This document shows, piece after piece, positions 18,313-26,969 of a stretch of 64,000 bases of DNA. Numbering within the stretch: the stretch's first letter is position 1; each line of letters opens with the position of its first letter. Both the position numbers and the translations under genes were made by a program. This DNA comes from Pseudomonas sp. ACN8 (GTDB lineage: Bacteria > Pseudomonadota > Gammaproteobacteria > Pseudomonadales > Pseudomonadaceae), in assembly GCF_002303925.1 (NCBI RefSeq), contig NZ_MRCS01000012.1, positions 79,539 to 143,538 on the forward strand, written 5' to 3'. The notes beneath the pieces are model-generated. The model searched no databases, was not told where the DNA came from, and was given only the letters and a program-made list of their open reading frames with translations.

Positions 18313-19152
18313 TCAACTCTCGGCAATCAACCAATCCATCTGCCACCCACCCTGGGTCTGCCCCAGCTTCCGGGACAACCACGGCAGCAGCTCACGCAAC
18401 TCTTCCTCAAGCCCCCACGGCGGATTGGCAATCGCCAGCCCGGAGCCGTTCAGGCTGTTGGGCGTATCCAGCGGATGCACCAGCAACTCCACCCGCAACA
18501 ACTTCGGCGCACCGGTACCGGCCAGGTCCTGATAGAAGCGGCGCAGCGCGCGCTGATCCTTCACCGGGTACCAGATCGCCGCCACGGTCTGGCGCATCCG
18601 GCCGATCGCTTCTTTCAACGACGCGGCACAGCGCTGCATCTCGTCGAGCTGCTCGAACGGCGGATCGATCAACATCACCGCACGCTTCTCAGGCACCGGC
18701 AGCAAGGCCCGCGGCACATGCCAGCCCTCGCCCAAGTGCACCTTGACCCGGCGATCACCGGCCATGTTGTCCTTGAGCAGCACGCCATCTTCCGGGTGTT
18801 TCTCGTTGAGCAACACACGGTCCTGCGGGCGAGTCAGACGCCGCGCCAACTCCGGCGACCCCGGGTAATAGCGCAACTGGCCATCCGGGTTCATCTCGTG
18901 CAGCACTTGCATGTAATCAGCGGTCAGGATCGGCAGATCCGGCTGATCCCACAAACGCGCAATGCCTTCCAGGTACTCACCGGTACGGCTGGCCTGATCA
19001 CCCTGAAGGTCATACAGACCGATGCCGGCGTGGGTGTCGAGATAGGCAAACGGCTGCTCCTTGCGCGACATCAGGGCGATGAGGCGGGTCAAGGTCAGGT
19101 GTTTGAACACATCGGCGTGATTGCCGGCATGGAAGGCGTGACGATAATTCAT
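18313..19152 (-). CDS. rlmJ: 23S rRNA (adenine2030-N6)-methyltransferase RlmJ
   Basis: 279 aa. It methylates N6 of A2030 in 23S rRNA. The family N-terminus MNYRHAFHAGNHADVFKH is exact, the SAM region YLDTHAGIGLYDL follows, and the catalytic motif appears as LIDPPFEQ. ATG at 19152 is the only sensible start. It is a single-gene unit; the 207 bp upstream to the DUF2165 gene shows nothing recognisable. Confidence 0.94.
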   Translation of the reverse strand: MNYRHAFHAGNHADVFKHLTLTRLIALMSRKEQPFAYLDTHAGIGLYDLQGDQASRTGEYLEGIARLWDQPDLPILTADYMQVLHEMNPDGQLRYYPGSPELARRLTRPQDRVLLNEKHPEDGVLLKDNMAGDRRVKVHLGEGWHVPRALLPVPEKRAVMLIDPPFEQLDEMQRCAASLKEAIGRMRQTVAAIWYPVKDQRALRRFYQDLAGTGAPKLLRVELLVHPLDTPNSLNGSGLAIANPPWGLEEELRELLPWLSRKLGQTQGGWQMDWLIAES

Positions 19153-19359
19153 GGCTGCTCCTGCGAAGGCCGGGAAGTTTACCTTTTACCGGCCGGCAAG
19201 TCAGGGGTTGGCGGCTGAGCGGACACTTCGAGCATTCATAGCGGCAACAAGCATGCACCATCACTCGACAAATTCAGAAACGCCTCACAACAGGAAGATT
19301 CCCGAACCTGCAAACCGGCGTGATAGCGTTCTTTGTCGAAAAAAGCAAAGGACGCACCA

Positions 19360-19854
19360 ATGACCATTCGCTACGCAAAGATTGCAATGACCCTGGCGCT
19401 CGCCGCATTCGCCTTCATGACCGTGTTCAACAACATCACCGACTACGGTTCCAACTTCAACTTCGTCCGGCACGTGCTGAGCATGGACACCACCTTCCCT
19501 GACAACGCCGCCCGGTATCGCGCAATTGATCTGCCTTGGGTGTGGCATGGGGCCTACTGGCTGATCATCCTTGGCGAAGCCATTACCTGTGGACTGCTTG
19601 GCTACGGCGCACTACAGCTCTGGCGCTCACGGTCAGCCGGTGGGCATGAATTCAGGCAGGCCAGGAAGTGGGCCGTAGCGGGTTTGACGACAGGGTTTTT
19701 CGTGTGGTTTTTCGGCTTCATGGTTGTTGGCGGCGAGTGGTTTCTGATGTGGCAATCCGACATCTGGAATGGTCAGGACGCAGCCTTCAGGTTCTACATG
19801 GCAATACTGGGTGTGCTGATCTTTCTGAATCAGCCCGATGCCGATCTTGACTGA
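19360..19854 (+). CDS. DUF2165 family small membrane protein
   Basis: 164 aa from ATG 19360, which has AAGGA 8 bp upstream; an in-frame ATG 27 bp earlier lacks a site. Four hydrophobic segments are visible (about 4-24, 57-78, 105-128, 140-158), with the family's NNITDYGSNF and WQSDIWNGQ segments. The family is uncharacterised integral inner-membrane protein, so no function can be assigned. Confidence 0.8.
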   Translation: MTIRYAKIAMTLALAAFAFMTVFNNITDYGSNFNFVRHVLSMDTTFPDNAARYRAIDLPWVWHGAYWLIILGEAITCGLLGYGALQLWRSRSAGGHEFRQARKWAVAGLTTGFFVWFFGFMVVGGEWFLMWQSDIWNGQDAAFRFYMAILGVLIFLNQPDADLD

Positions 19855-19862
19855 TCCCCAAT

Positions 19863-19902
19863 AAAAAACGGCCCGCATCCATCGGATGCGGGCCGTCTTC
19901 TT
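19863..19902. terminator. Hairpin terminator next to the putP remnant
   Basis: A 12-bp stem CGGCCCGCATCC/GGATGCGGGCCG with an ATC loop, preceded by AAAAAA on the + strand (a U-run on the minus strand) and followed by TCTTCTT. It closely resembles the terminator at 20743-20784 after putP, as though both gene ends descend from one duplication. Confidence 0.75.
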
Positions 19903-19934
19903 CAATCAGGAAGCTAAAAGCCTCGCTGGAGGCC

Positions 19935-20021
19935 TTATTTGTTCAGCATGCCCGCAGACGGTGCGCCCAATTTGCTGACGATATAGATCGCCAGGCTGGC
20001 GAAGATGAAGCCCGAGATCGT
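19935..20021 (-). pseudogene. Remnant of a second putP: last about 27 codons only
   Basis: The minus strand reads ISGFIFASLAIYIVSKLG APSAGMLNK stop, nearly the same as the C-terminus of the intact PutP at 20818 (IPGFIFASLAIYFVSKMG TPTAGMF). Similarity stops abruptly at about 20021; no other transporter sequence is found upstream, where the small gene at 20040-20369 now lies. It also ends about 33 bp before its own terminator, as putP does. This looks like the tail of a deleted paralogous Na+/proline symporter. Confidence 0.8.
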
Positions 20022-20039
20022 TTGATCTTGTGGTGACGC

Positions 20040-20369
20040 CTACGCCGCCGCTGTAGGCCGCCCCCGCAACCGCCGCCCAACCACATCCAGCACATCACAG
20101 CCATCGCGTAACGTAATTGCACAGAGCAAGGCGAAATCGCTGAGGATGAACGACTCGCACTCGATCGAACCGCGCATGGACAGGTTCTCAAGCACTTGGG
20201 TTACTGCGCGGATTCTGTAGTTGGCGGCGTCGGTGAGGATGTCGAGTGGCGCGTGGGTGTCGACGAACAGGGTGGGCATGTCGGTGCAGTTGCTGGTCAA
20301 TGCCATGAAGCGGTTGTCGGGATGGGGGATTGGTTTTTTGTAAGGTGGGTCAGGGTGAATTGTTTTCAT
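20040..20369 (-). CDS. Small hypothetical protein, DUF3077/DUF6124-like, with structured leader
   Basis: 109 aa from ATG 20369 (MKTIHPDPPYKK), which has GGGAG upstream; an in-frame ATG at 20402 lies closer to the leader RNA and is less likely. It has a proline-rich N-terminus, then a predicted helical body (LFVDTHAPLDILTDAANY...LRDGCDVLDVV). It resembles the small Pseudomonas proteins labelled DUF3077/DUF6124 and shares a layout with the gene at 59486; function unknown. It sits where the body of a second putP was lost and is preceded by its own promoter and a three-way-junction RNA. Confidence 0.6.
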   Translation of the reverse strand: MKTIHPDPPYKKPIPHPDNRFMALTSNCTDMPTLFVDTHAPLDILTDAANYRIRAVTQVLENLSMRGSIECESFILSDFALLCAITLRDGCDVLDVVGRRLRGRPTAAA

Positions 20370-20424
20370 TAGTAGCTCCCAAAGATGAATCGGAGCTGCC
20401 ATCAGCCTTCCTACAGGCCAGGGT

Positions 20425-20503
20425 GGCAGCTAAGCGCGGGGTAGGAATATCGAGACCTTTGGGAAAACCCGACCACGCCGAAGCGTGCCCGCGCATAGCT
20501 GCC
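20425..20503 (-). ncRNA. Structured leader RNA, copy A (three-way junction)
   Basis: Read on the minus strand, the 79-nt element closes with GGCAGCUAUGCGCGGG pairing to CCCGCGCUUAGCUGCC (15 of 16 pairs). Inside are a hairpin CACGC-UUCG-GCGUG and a second arm starting CGGGUUUUCCC. The predicted transcription start falls at the first base of the outer stem. It lies 56 nt before the small gene's start. Copy B at 59804-59877 has the same fold with compensatory changes in the outer stem. I do not recognise a named Rfam family. Confidence 0.7.
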
Positions 20504-20510
20504 GCAACTG

Positions 20511-20539
20511 ATCTTACGGGCGCATGTAAACGACCGCAA
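20511..20539 (-). promoter_or_regulatory. Predicted sigma-70 promoter for leader RNA copy A
   Basis: The minus strand has TTGCGG (20539-20534), a 17-bp spacer and TAAGAT (20516-20511). Initiation 7 bp downstream would be at about 20504, exactly where the leader's outer stem begins. Confidence 0.6.
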
Positions 20540-20595
20540 ACCAAGTATTGACGCTAAGTGCTTCCCATCGGCCTTGAGAGGTTCCTACACCCCAC

Positions 20596-20611
20596 CACTG
20601 AATTGTCAGTG
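20596..20611. promoter_or_regulatory. CACTGA-N4-TCAGTG palindrome upstream of copy A
   Basis: A perfect 6-bp inverted repeat about 57 bp upstream of the predicted -35. The same palindrome occurs upstream of copy B (59955-59971), and the adjoining bases are also similar. It is a candidate regulator-binding site shared by the two modules. The rest of 20540-20742 holds nothing that I can identify. Confidence 0.5.
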
Positions 20612-20742
20612 ACCGCAAAAGACTATCGACGGAACTCGCATCGCACCACTTCATGAAAACCGCTACGTTTTGAAGGAAACGTCCGAGGACCCTGCCCGGA
20701 AAATTCGCAGATGATGACGGGCATCACGGATATTGGAGAAGC

Positions 20743-20784
20743 AAAAAAAACGGCCCGCAGCATAAAGCTGCGAGCCGTTCTTTT
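20743..20784 (-). terminator. Rho-independent terminator of putP
   Basis: Stem CGGCCCGCAGC-ATAAA-GCTGCGAGCCG with an A8 run on the + strand, giving a U8 tail on the putP (minus) transcript. Confidence 0.85.
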
Positions 20785-20817
20785 ATCAGCGATGGGTAGA
20801 GTTCAACCCACCTCTCA

Positions 20818-22302
20818 TCACTTGTTCAAACGGTAATCAGCCTCAGCAGCCGCAAAACGCTGGAACATGCCGGCAGTCGGCGTGCCCATTTTGCTGACGA
20901 AGTAGATCGCCAGGCTGGCGAAGATGAAACCAGGGATGATTTCGTACAGGCCCAGCAGTTCGAAGTGTTTCCAGACGATCACGGTGATCGCGCCGACCAG
21001 GATACCGGCCAGTGCGCCGTTGCGGGTCATGTCTTTCCAGATCACGGAGATCAGCACGACCGGACCGAATGCGGCACCGAAGCCGGCCCAGGCGTAGCTC
21101 ACCAGACCCAGTACACGGTTTTCCGGGTTGGCCGCCAGAGCGATGGCAACCAGGGCCACCAACAGCACCATGGCACGGCCGACCCAGACCAGTTCGACCT
21201 GGGAAGCGGATTTACGCAGGAAGGTCTTGTAGAAGTCTTCGGTCAGGGCGCTCGAGCACACCAGCAACTGGCAGCTCAGGGTGCTCATGACGGCAGCCAG
21301 GATGGCCGACAGCAGGATACCCGCGATCCAGGGGTTGAAGAGGATCTTGGCCAGTTCGATGAACACACGCTCGTGGTTCTCGGAGACTGCGCCAGCCATG
21401 TCCGGGTGCGCCGAGAAGTAGGCGATACCGAAGAAGCCGACGGCCACGGTGCCGCCCAGGCACAGGATCATCCAGGTCATGGAGATACGACGGGCCTTGG
21501 CGATCGACTTAACCGAATCGGCAGCCATGAAACGCGCCAGGATGTGCGGCTGGCCGAAGTAGCCCAGACCCCAGCCCATCAGCGAGATGATGCCGATGAA
21601 AGTGGTGCCCTTGAGCATGTCGAAGTTGCTTGGATCTTGCGCTTCGATGGCCAGGAAAGTGGTGTCGACGCCGCCGGTGGCCAGCAGCACGATAACCGGC
21701 GTCAGGATCAACGCGAAGATCATCAGGGTGGCTTGTACGGTATCGGTCCAGCTCACGGCCAGGAATCCGCCGATAAAGGTGTAGGCAATCGTCGCCGCGG
21801 CACCGGCCCACAGCGCCGTCTCGTAGGACATGCCGAAGGTGCTTTCGAACAGACGGGCGCCGGCCACGATGCCGGAAGCGCAGTAGATGGTGAAGAACAC
21901 CAGGATCACGACCGCGGAGATGATCCGCAGCAGGCCGCTTTTGTCTTCGAAACGGCTGGCGAAGTAGTCCGGCAGGGTCAGTGCATCACCGTTGTGCTCG
22001 GTCTGCACACGCAGACGGCCGGCGACGAACAGCCAATTCAGGTAGGCGCCGATGATCAGGCCGATGGCGATCCAGCTTTCGGACAGACCGGACATGTAGA
22101 TCGCGCCGGGCAAGCCCATCAACAACCAGCCGCTCATGTCGGAGGCACCGGCGGACAGTGCGGTCACGACGCTGCCCAGGCTACGGCCGCCCAGAATGTA
22201 GTCGGAAAGGTTGTTGGTGGAGCGATAGGCCATCAAGCCGATCAGCACCATTGCTGCGATGTAGATCACGAACGTGATCAGGGTTGGATTGCTTACGCTC
22301 AT
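20818..22302 (-). CDS. putP: Na+/proline symporter PutP
   Basis: 494 aa from ATG 22302 (MSVSNPTLITFVIYIAAMVLIG), with AGGG upstream; extending to 22395 would add a charged, non-family leader. PutP imports proline with Na+ across the inner membrane (SSS family, about 13 membrane segments). Visible marks are YILGGRSLGSVVTALSAGASDMSGWLL and MGWGLGYFGQPHILARFMA. It is divergent from putA, with which it shares the operator region 22303-22763, and is followed by a strong terminator. Confidence 0.96.
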   Translation of the reverse strand: MSVSNPTLITFVIYIAAMVLIGLMAYRSTNNLSDYILGGRSLGSVVTALSAGASDMSGWLLMGLPGAIYMSGLSESWIAIGLIIGAYLNWLFVAGRLRVQTEHNGDALTLPDYFASRFEDKSGLLRIISAVVILVFFTIYCASGIVAGARLFESTFGMSYETALWAGAAATIAYTFIGGFLAVSWTDTVQATLMIFALILTPVIVLLATGGVDTTFLAIEAQDPSNFDMLKGTTFIGIISLMGWGLGYFGQPHILARFMAADSVKSIAKARRISMTWMILCLGGTVAVGFFGIAYFSAHPDMAGAVSENHERVFIELAKILFNPWIAGILLSAILAAVMSTLSCQLLVCSSALTEDFYKTFLRKSASQVELVWVGRAMVLLVALVAIALAANPENRVLGLVSYAWAGFGAAFGPVVLISVIWKDMTRNGALAGILVGAITVIVWKHFELLGLYEIIPGFIFASLAIYFVSKMGTPTAGMFQRFAAAEADYRLNK

Positions 22303-22452
22303 TAAGTTACGCCCTGGCTTTGTTTTTATGTAGCGGCGGCTGGTGAACCGCTCGCAAACGCATACGTTTGACAGACGATCCGGGTTCCCGCGCATTTATG
22401 ACTGATGTTTCCCCAGGAAAGCCATCAGCCGGAGTACCCGGATTTTGTCCGG

Positions 22453-22693
22453 GTTGCACCTTGGGCACGAATGCTATTCAACAAAGCAAATAAGGTGCAA
22501 CCAGTTTCTCGAGAATAAGTTGCACCCAGTCGGAAATAAATTTCAAACCCGGTTTTTTGCTCCTTTTCGGAGCAAGAACGAGAGCCAACTACCCTAAAAA
22601 GCACCAAGCAGAGGCAGCACTCGCGTACCGGAATTTATTTCCTGACGAGCTGCGTAATATTCCGACAAAAAAAGGGTTGCACCCGGTTGCACC
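22453..22693. promoter_or_regulatory. putP-putA divergent control region with five GTTGCACC sites
   Basis: The octamer GTTGCACC occurs at 22453, 22519, 22676 and 22686 on the + strand and at 22494-22501 on the minus strand. GTTGCA is the core bound by the ribbon-helix-helix domain of PutA in enterics (established). Two sites 10 bp apart lie just before putA and three lie towards putP. This fits autorepression by PutA, relieved when proline draws PutA to the membrane. Confidence 0.8.
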
Positions 22694-22763
22694 TCAACAG
22701 TCGCACGGCTAATCTTGCCGCCAGCTGATGCCACGCAGTCGTGGCAAACATGAGGATAAAAAC

Positions 22764-25700
22764 ATGGCTACCACCACCCTTGGGGTCAAACTTGACGACC
22801 CGACCCGCGAACGCCTCAAGGCCGCCGCGACCTCGATTGATCGCACGCCGCACTGGCTGATCAAGCAGGCAATCTTCAATTACCTGGAAAAACTCGAGGG
22901 TGGTGCAACCCTGTCCGAGCTGAACGGTTCGACCAAGGATTCCGACGACAGCGTCGACGCGCCTCTGGATCACGCCCATCAGTGCTTCCTCGAATTCGCC
23001 GAAAGCATCCTGCCGCAATCGGTACTGCGCGCCTCGATCACCGCCGCCTACCGTCGCCCCGAGCCAGAAGTCGTGCCGATGCTGATCGAGCAGGCACGCC
23101 TGCCGGCACCAATGGCCGAAGCCACCAACAAGCTCGCTGCCTCGATTGCTGAAAAACTGCGCAACCAGAAGAGCGCCGGCGGCCGTGCCGGCATCGTCCA
23201 GGGCCTGCTGCAGGAATTCTCCCTGTCGTCCCAGGAAGGCGTGGCGCTGATGTGTCTGGCCGAAGCGCTGCTGCGCATCCCGGACAAAGGCACCCGCGAC
23301 GCCCTGATCCGCGACAAGATCAGCACCGGCAACTGGCAGCCGCACCTGGGCAACAGCCCGTCGCTGTTCGTCAACGCCGCCACCTGGGGTTTGCTGCTGA
23401 CCGGCAAACTGGTGTCGACCCACAACGAAGCCGGCCTGACTTCGTCCCTGAGCCGCATCATCGGCAAGAGCGGCGAGCCGATGATCCGCAAGGGCGTCGA
23501 CATGGCCATGCGCCTGATGGGCGAACAGTTCGTGACCGGCGAAACCATCGCCGAAGCCCTGGCCAACGCCAGCAAGTTCGAAGCCAAGGGCTTCCGCTAT
23601 TCCTACGACATGCTGGGTGAAGCCGCGCTCACCGAGCACGACGCCCAGAAGTATCTGGCCTCGTACGAACAAGCCATCCACTCGATCGGCAAAGCCTCCC
23701 ACGGTCGCGGGATTTATGAAGGCCCGGGCATCTCGATCAAGCTGTCCGCCCTGCACCCGCGTTACAGCCGCGCCCAGTACGAGCGCGTGATGGACGAGCT
23801 GTACCCGCGCCTGCTGTCGCTGACCCTGCTGGCCAAGCAATACGACATCGGCCTGAACATCGACGCCGAAGAAGCCGACCGCCTCGAGCTGTCGCTGGAT
23901 CTGCTCGAGCGCCTGTGCTTCGAGCCGCAACTGACTGGCTGGAACGGTATCGGCTTCGTGATCCAGGCTTACCAGAAGCGTTGCCCGTACGTGATCGACT
24001 ACGTGATCGACCTGGCTCGCCGCAGCCGTCATCGCCTGATGATCCGCCTGGTGAAAGGCGCGTACTGGGACAGCGAGATCAAGCGCGCCCAGGTCGAAGG
24101 CCTGGAAGGCTACCCGGTCTACACCCGCAAGGTGTACACCGACGTTTCCTACATCGCTTGCGCCCGCAAGCTGCTGTCGGTGCCGGAAGTCATCTATCCG
24201 CAGTTCGCCACGCACAACGCCCACACCCTGTCGGCCATTTATCACATCGCCGGTCAGAATTATTACCCGGGCCAGTACGAGTTCCAGTGCCTGCACGGCA
24301 TGGGTGAACCACTGTACGAACAGGTTGTAGGCAAAGTTTCCGAAGGCAAGCTGAACCGTCCGTGCCGCGTGTACGCTCCGGTCGGCACCCACGAAACCCT
24401 GCTGGCTTACCTGGTGCGTCGCCTGCTGGAAAACGGCGCGAACACCTCGTTCGTCAACCGCATCGCCGACCAGTCGATTTCGATCCAGGAACTGGTGGCC
24501 GATCCGGTAGCCAGCATCGAGCAGATGGCGACTGTGGAAGGTGGTTTCGGCCTGCCGCACCCACGCATTCCACTGCCGCGCGACCTCTATGGCTCCGAGC
24601 GCGCCAACTCCAGCGGCATCGACATGGCCAACGAACATCGTTTGGCGTCGCTGTCCTGCGCGCTTCTCGCTACTGCACATAACCACTGGAAAGCGGCGCC
24701 GATGCTCGGTTGCGCCTCCAGCACCGAAACTCCAGCCCCTGTGCTGAACCCGTCCGATCTGCGTGACGTGGTCGGTCATGTGCAGGAAGCGACCGTCGAA
24801 GACGTCGACAACGCGATCCAGTGCGCCCTCAACGCTGCACCGATCTGGCAGGCCACTCCGCCCGCCGAGCGCGCCGCGATCCTGGAACGCGCCGCCGACC
24901 TGATGGAAGCCGAGATCCAGCCACTGATGGGCCTGCTGGCCCGCGAAGCCGGCAAGACCTTCGCCAATGCCATCGCCGAAGTGCGTGAAGCCGTGGACTT
25001 CCTGCGTTATTACGCGGTACAGGCACGCAACGACTTCACCAACGACGCTCACCGTCCATTGGGTCCGGTTGTATGCATCAGCCCGTGGAACTTCCCGCTG
25101 GCGATCTTCAGTGGTCAAGTGGCTGCTGCGTTGGCCGCCGGTAACCCGGTTTTGGCCAAACCTGCCGAACAGACTCCGCTGGTCGCTGCTCAGGCCGTGC
25201 GCCTGATGCTCGAAGCCGGCATCCCGGAAGGCGTGCTGCAACTGCTGCCGGGCCGTGGCGAAACCGTTGGGGCCGGTCTGGTCGGCGATGATCGCGTTAA
25301 AGGCGTGATGTTCACCGGTTCCACCGAAGTCGCGCGCTTGCTGCAACGCAACATTGCCGGTCGCCTGGACAGCCAGGGCCGTCCGATCCCGCTGATCGCC
25401 GAAACCGGTGGCCAGAACGCAATGATCGTCGACTCTTCGGCACTGACCGAACAAGTCGTGATCGACGTGGTGTCCTCGGCCTTCGACAGTGCCGGTCAGC
25501 GTTGCTCGGCTCTGCGTGTACTGTGCTTGCAGGAAGATTCCGCAGACCGCGTCATCGAAATGCTCAAGGGCGCGATGGCTGAAAGCCGTCTGGGCAACCC
25601 TGAGCGTCTGTCCGTGGACATCGGCCCAGTGATCGACGCCGAAGCCAAGGCTGGCATCGAGAAGCACATCCAGGCCATGCGTGACAAAGGTCGCAGCGTG

Positions 25701-26714
25701 TACCAGGTGGCCATCGCCGATGCTGAAGAAGTCAAACGCGGCACCTTCGTGATGCCAACGCTGATCGAACTGGAAAGTTTCGACGAGTTGCAGCGAGAAA
25801 TCTTCGGCCCGGTGCTGCACGTTGTTCGCTACAAGCGCAAGGACATCGATCAACTGATCGGCCAGATCAACGCTTCCGGCTACGGCCTGACCCTGGGCGT
25901 GCACACCCGCATCGACGAGACCATCGCCAAGGTGATCGACAACGTCAATGCCGGTAACGTCTACGTCAACCGCAACATCGTTGGCGCAGTAGTAGGCGTG
26001 CAGCCATTCGGCGGCGAAGGCCTGTCGGGTACCGGCCCGAAAGCCGGCGGCCCGCTGTACCTGTACCGCCTGCTGTCGACCCGCCCTGCGGATGCGATCG
26101 AACAGTCCTTCGCTCGTGGCGATGCTGCCGCGGCACCGGACGTTCGTCTGCGCGACGCCATGAGCAAGCCGCTGACCGCCCTGAAAGCCTGGGCCGACAG
26201 CCACAAGTTCGCCGACCTGAGCACCCTGTGCGTGCAGTTCGCCGCGCAATCGCAAAGCGGCATCACCCGTCTCCTGGCCGGCCCGACCGGCGAGCGCAAC
26301 AGCTATGCGATCCTGCCGCGTGAACACGTGCTGTGCCTGGCGGAAGTCGAAGGCGATCTGCTGACTCAATTGGCAGCGGTATTGGCTGTCGGTGGTTCGG
26401 CGGTATGGCCGGAAGCTGACATGACCAAGGCCTTGTTCGCACGCCTGCCGAAGGACATTCAGGCACGCATCAAGCTGGTTTCCGACTGGAACAAGGACGA
26501 AGTGGTGTTTGATGCGGTTGTGCATCACGGTCACTCCGACCAGTTGCGTGCGGTGTGCCAGCAGGTTGCCAAGCGCGCCGGCGCCATCGTCGGTGTGCAG
26601 GGCCTGTCGCAAGGCGAAACCAACATTGCGCTGGAACGCCTGGTGATCGAGCGTGCGCTGAGCGTCAACACGGCTGCAGCGGGTGGTAATGCCAGTTTGA
26701 TGACCATCGGTTAA
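22764..26714 (+). CDS. putA: Trifunctional PutA: repressor, proline dehydrogenase, P5C dehydrogenase
   Basis: 1316 aa from ATG 22764 (GAGGATAA upstream). Residues about 1-50 are a ribbon-helix-helix DNA-binding domain (TTTLGVKLDDPTRERLKAAA...HWLIKQAIFNYLEK). About 260-560 is the FAD proline dehydrogenase barrel (GISIKLSALHPRY, DAEEADRLELSLDLLE, RLVKGAYWDSEIKRAQ). About 650-1130 is the glutamate-semialdehyde dehydrogenase with IAETGGQNAMIVDSS and catalytic Cys914 in SAGQRCSALRVL. A C-terminal ALDH-like extension follows. It converts proline to glutamate at the inner membrane and represses put genes when proline is low. Confidence 0.98.
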   Translation: MATTTLGVKLDDPTRERLKAAATSIDRTPHWLIKQAIFNYLEKLEGGATLSELNGSTKDSDDSVDAPLDHAHQCFLEFAESILPQSVLRASITAAYRRPEPEVVPMLIEQARLPAPMAEATNKLAASIAEKLRNQKSAGGRAGIVQGLLQEFSLSSQEGVALMCLAEALLRIPDKGTRDALIRDKISTGNWQPHLGNSPSLFVNAATWGLLLTGKLVSTHNEAGLTSSLSRIIGKSGEPMIRKGVDMAMRLMGEQFVTGETIAEALANASKFEAKGFRYSYDMLGEAALTEHDAQKYLASYEQAIHSIGKASHGRGIYEGPGISIKLSALHPRYSRAQYERVMDELYPRLLSLTLLAKQYDIGLNIDAEEADRLELSLDLLERLCFEPQLTGWNGIGFVIQAYQKRCPYVIDYVIDLARRSRHRLMIRLVKGAYWDSEIKRAQVEGLEGYPVYTRKVYTDVSYIACARKLLSVPEVIYPQFATHNAHTLSAIYHIAGQNYYPGQYEFQCLHGMGEPLYEQVVGKVSEGKLNRPCRVYAPVGTHETLLAYLVRRLLENGANTSFVNRIADQSISIQELVADPVASIEQMATVEGGFGLPHPRIPLPRDLYGSERANSSGIDMANEHRLASLSCALLATAHNHWKAAPMLGCASSTETPAPVLNPSDLRDVVGHVQEATVEDVDNAIQCALNAAPIWQATPPAERAAILERAADLMEAEIQPLMGLLAREAGKTFANAIAEVREAVDFLRYYAVQARNDFTNDAHRPLGPVVCISPWNFPLAIFSGQVAAALAAGNPVLAKPAEQTPLVAAQAVRLMLEAGIPEGVLQLLPGRGETVGAGLVGDDRVKGVMFTGSTEVARLLQRNIAGRLDSQGRPIPLIAETGGQNAMIVDSSALTEQVVIDVVSSAFDSAGQRCSALRVLCLQEDSADRVIEMLKGAMAESRLGNPERLSVDIGPVIDAEAKAGIEKHIQAMRDKGRSVYQVAIADAEEVKRGTFVMPTLIELESFDELQREIFGPVLHVVRYKRKDIDQLIGQINASGYGLTLGVHTRIDETIAKVIDNVNAGNVYVNRNIVGAVVGVQPFGGEGLSGTGPKAGGPLYLYRLLSTRPADAIEQSFARGDAAAAPDVRLRDAMSKPLTALKAWADSHKFADLSTLCVQFAAQSQSGITRLLAGPTGERNSYAILPREHVLCLAEVEGDLLTQLAAVLAVGGSAVWPEADMTKALFARLPKDIQARIKLVSDWNKDEVVFDAVVHHGHSDQLRAVCQQVAKRAGAIVGVQGLSQGETNIALERLVIERALSVNTAAAGGNASLMTIG

Positions 26715-26760
26715 AACCGATAAACCGGGCAGCCGCAATGGCTGCCTGACAATCAAATCC

Positions 26761-26851
26761 CTGTAGGAGTGAGCCTGCTCGCGATAGCGGTCTGTCGGTC
26801 ACATCTGTTTCGGATGTGCCGCCGTCATCGCGAGCAGGCTCACTCCTACAG
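26761..26851. repeat. REP pair (BIME), GTAGGAGTGAGCCTGCTCGC variant
   Basis: Inverted REPs with the GAGTGAG/CTCACTC variant on both arms; the matching change on both arms keeps the pairing. Located between putA and the acyl-CoA dehydrogenase gene. Confidence 0.9.
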
Positions 26852-26969
26852 TTGTTTTGTGGTGCCTGCTAGGTCACTTCTCTACCCAACTATCACGCTC
26901 ATCAATCATGCTATTCAGCATAAATTCACAAGCCTAGACTCGGCCCATTCCAACAAAAGGTAGGCCGCC

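Noticed and set aside
18266..18532. Frames beginning with MGASLLA/ASKLAPT-like peptides near REP pairs (also at 60145, 59364, 39801)
   Set aside because: These peptides are translated REP sequence. Only at 48987 is a true gene read through one.
22635..26756. A 1373-codon open frame antisense to putA
   Set aside because: Shadow of the strongly biased GC-rich putA codons; its translation has no known domain, while putA is complete on the other strand.
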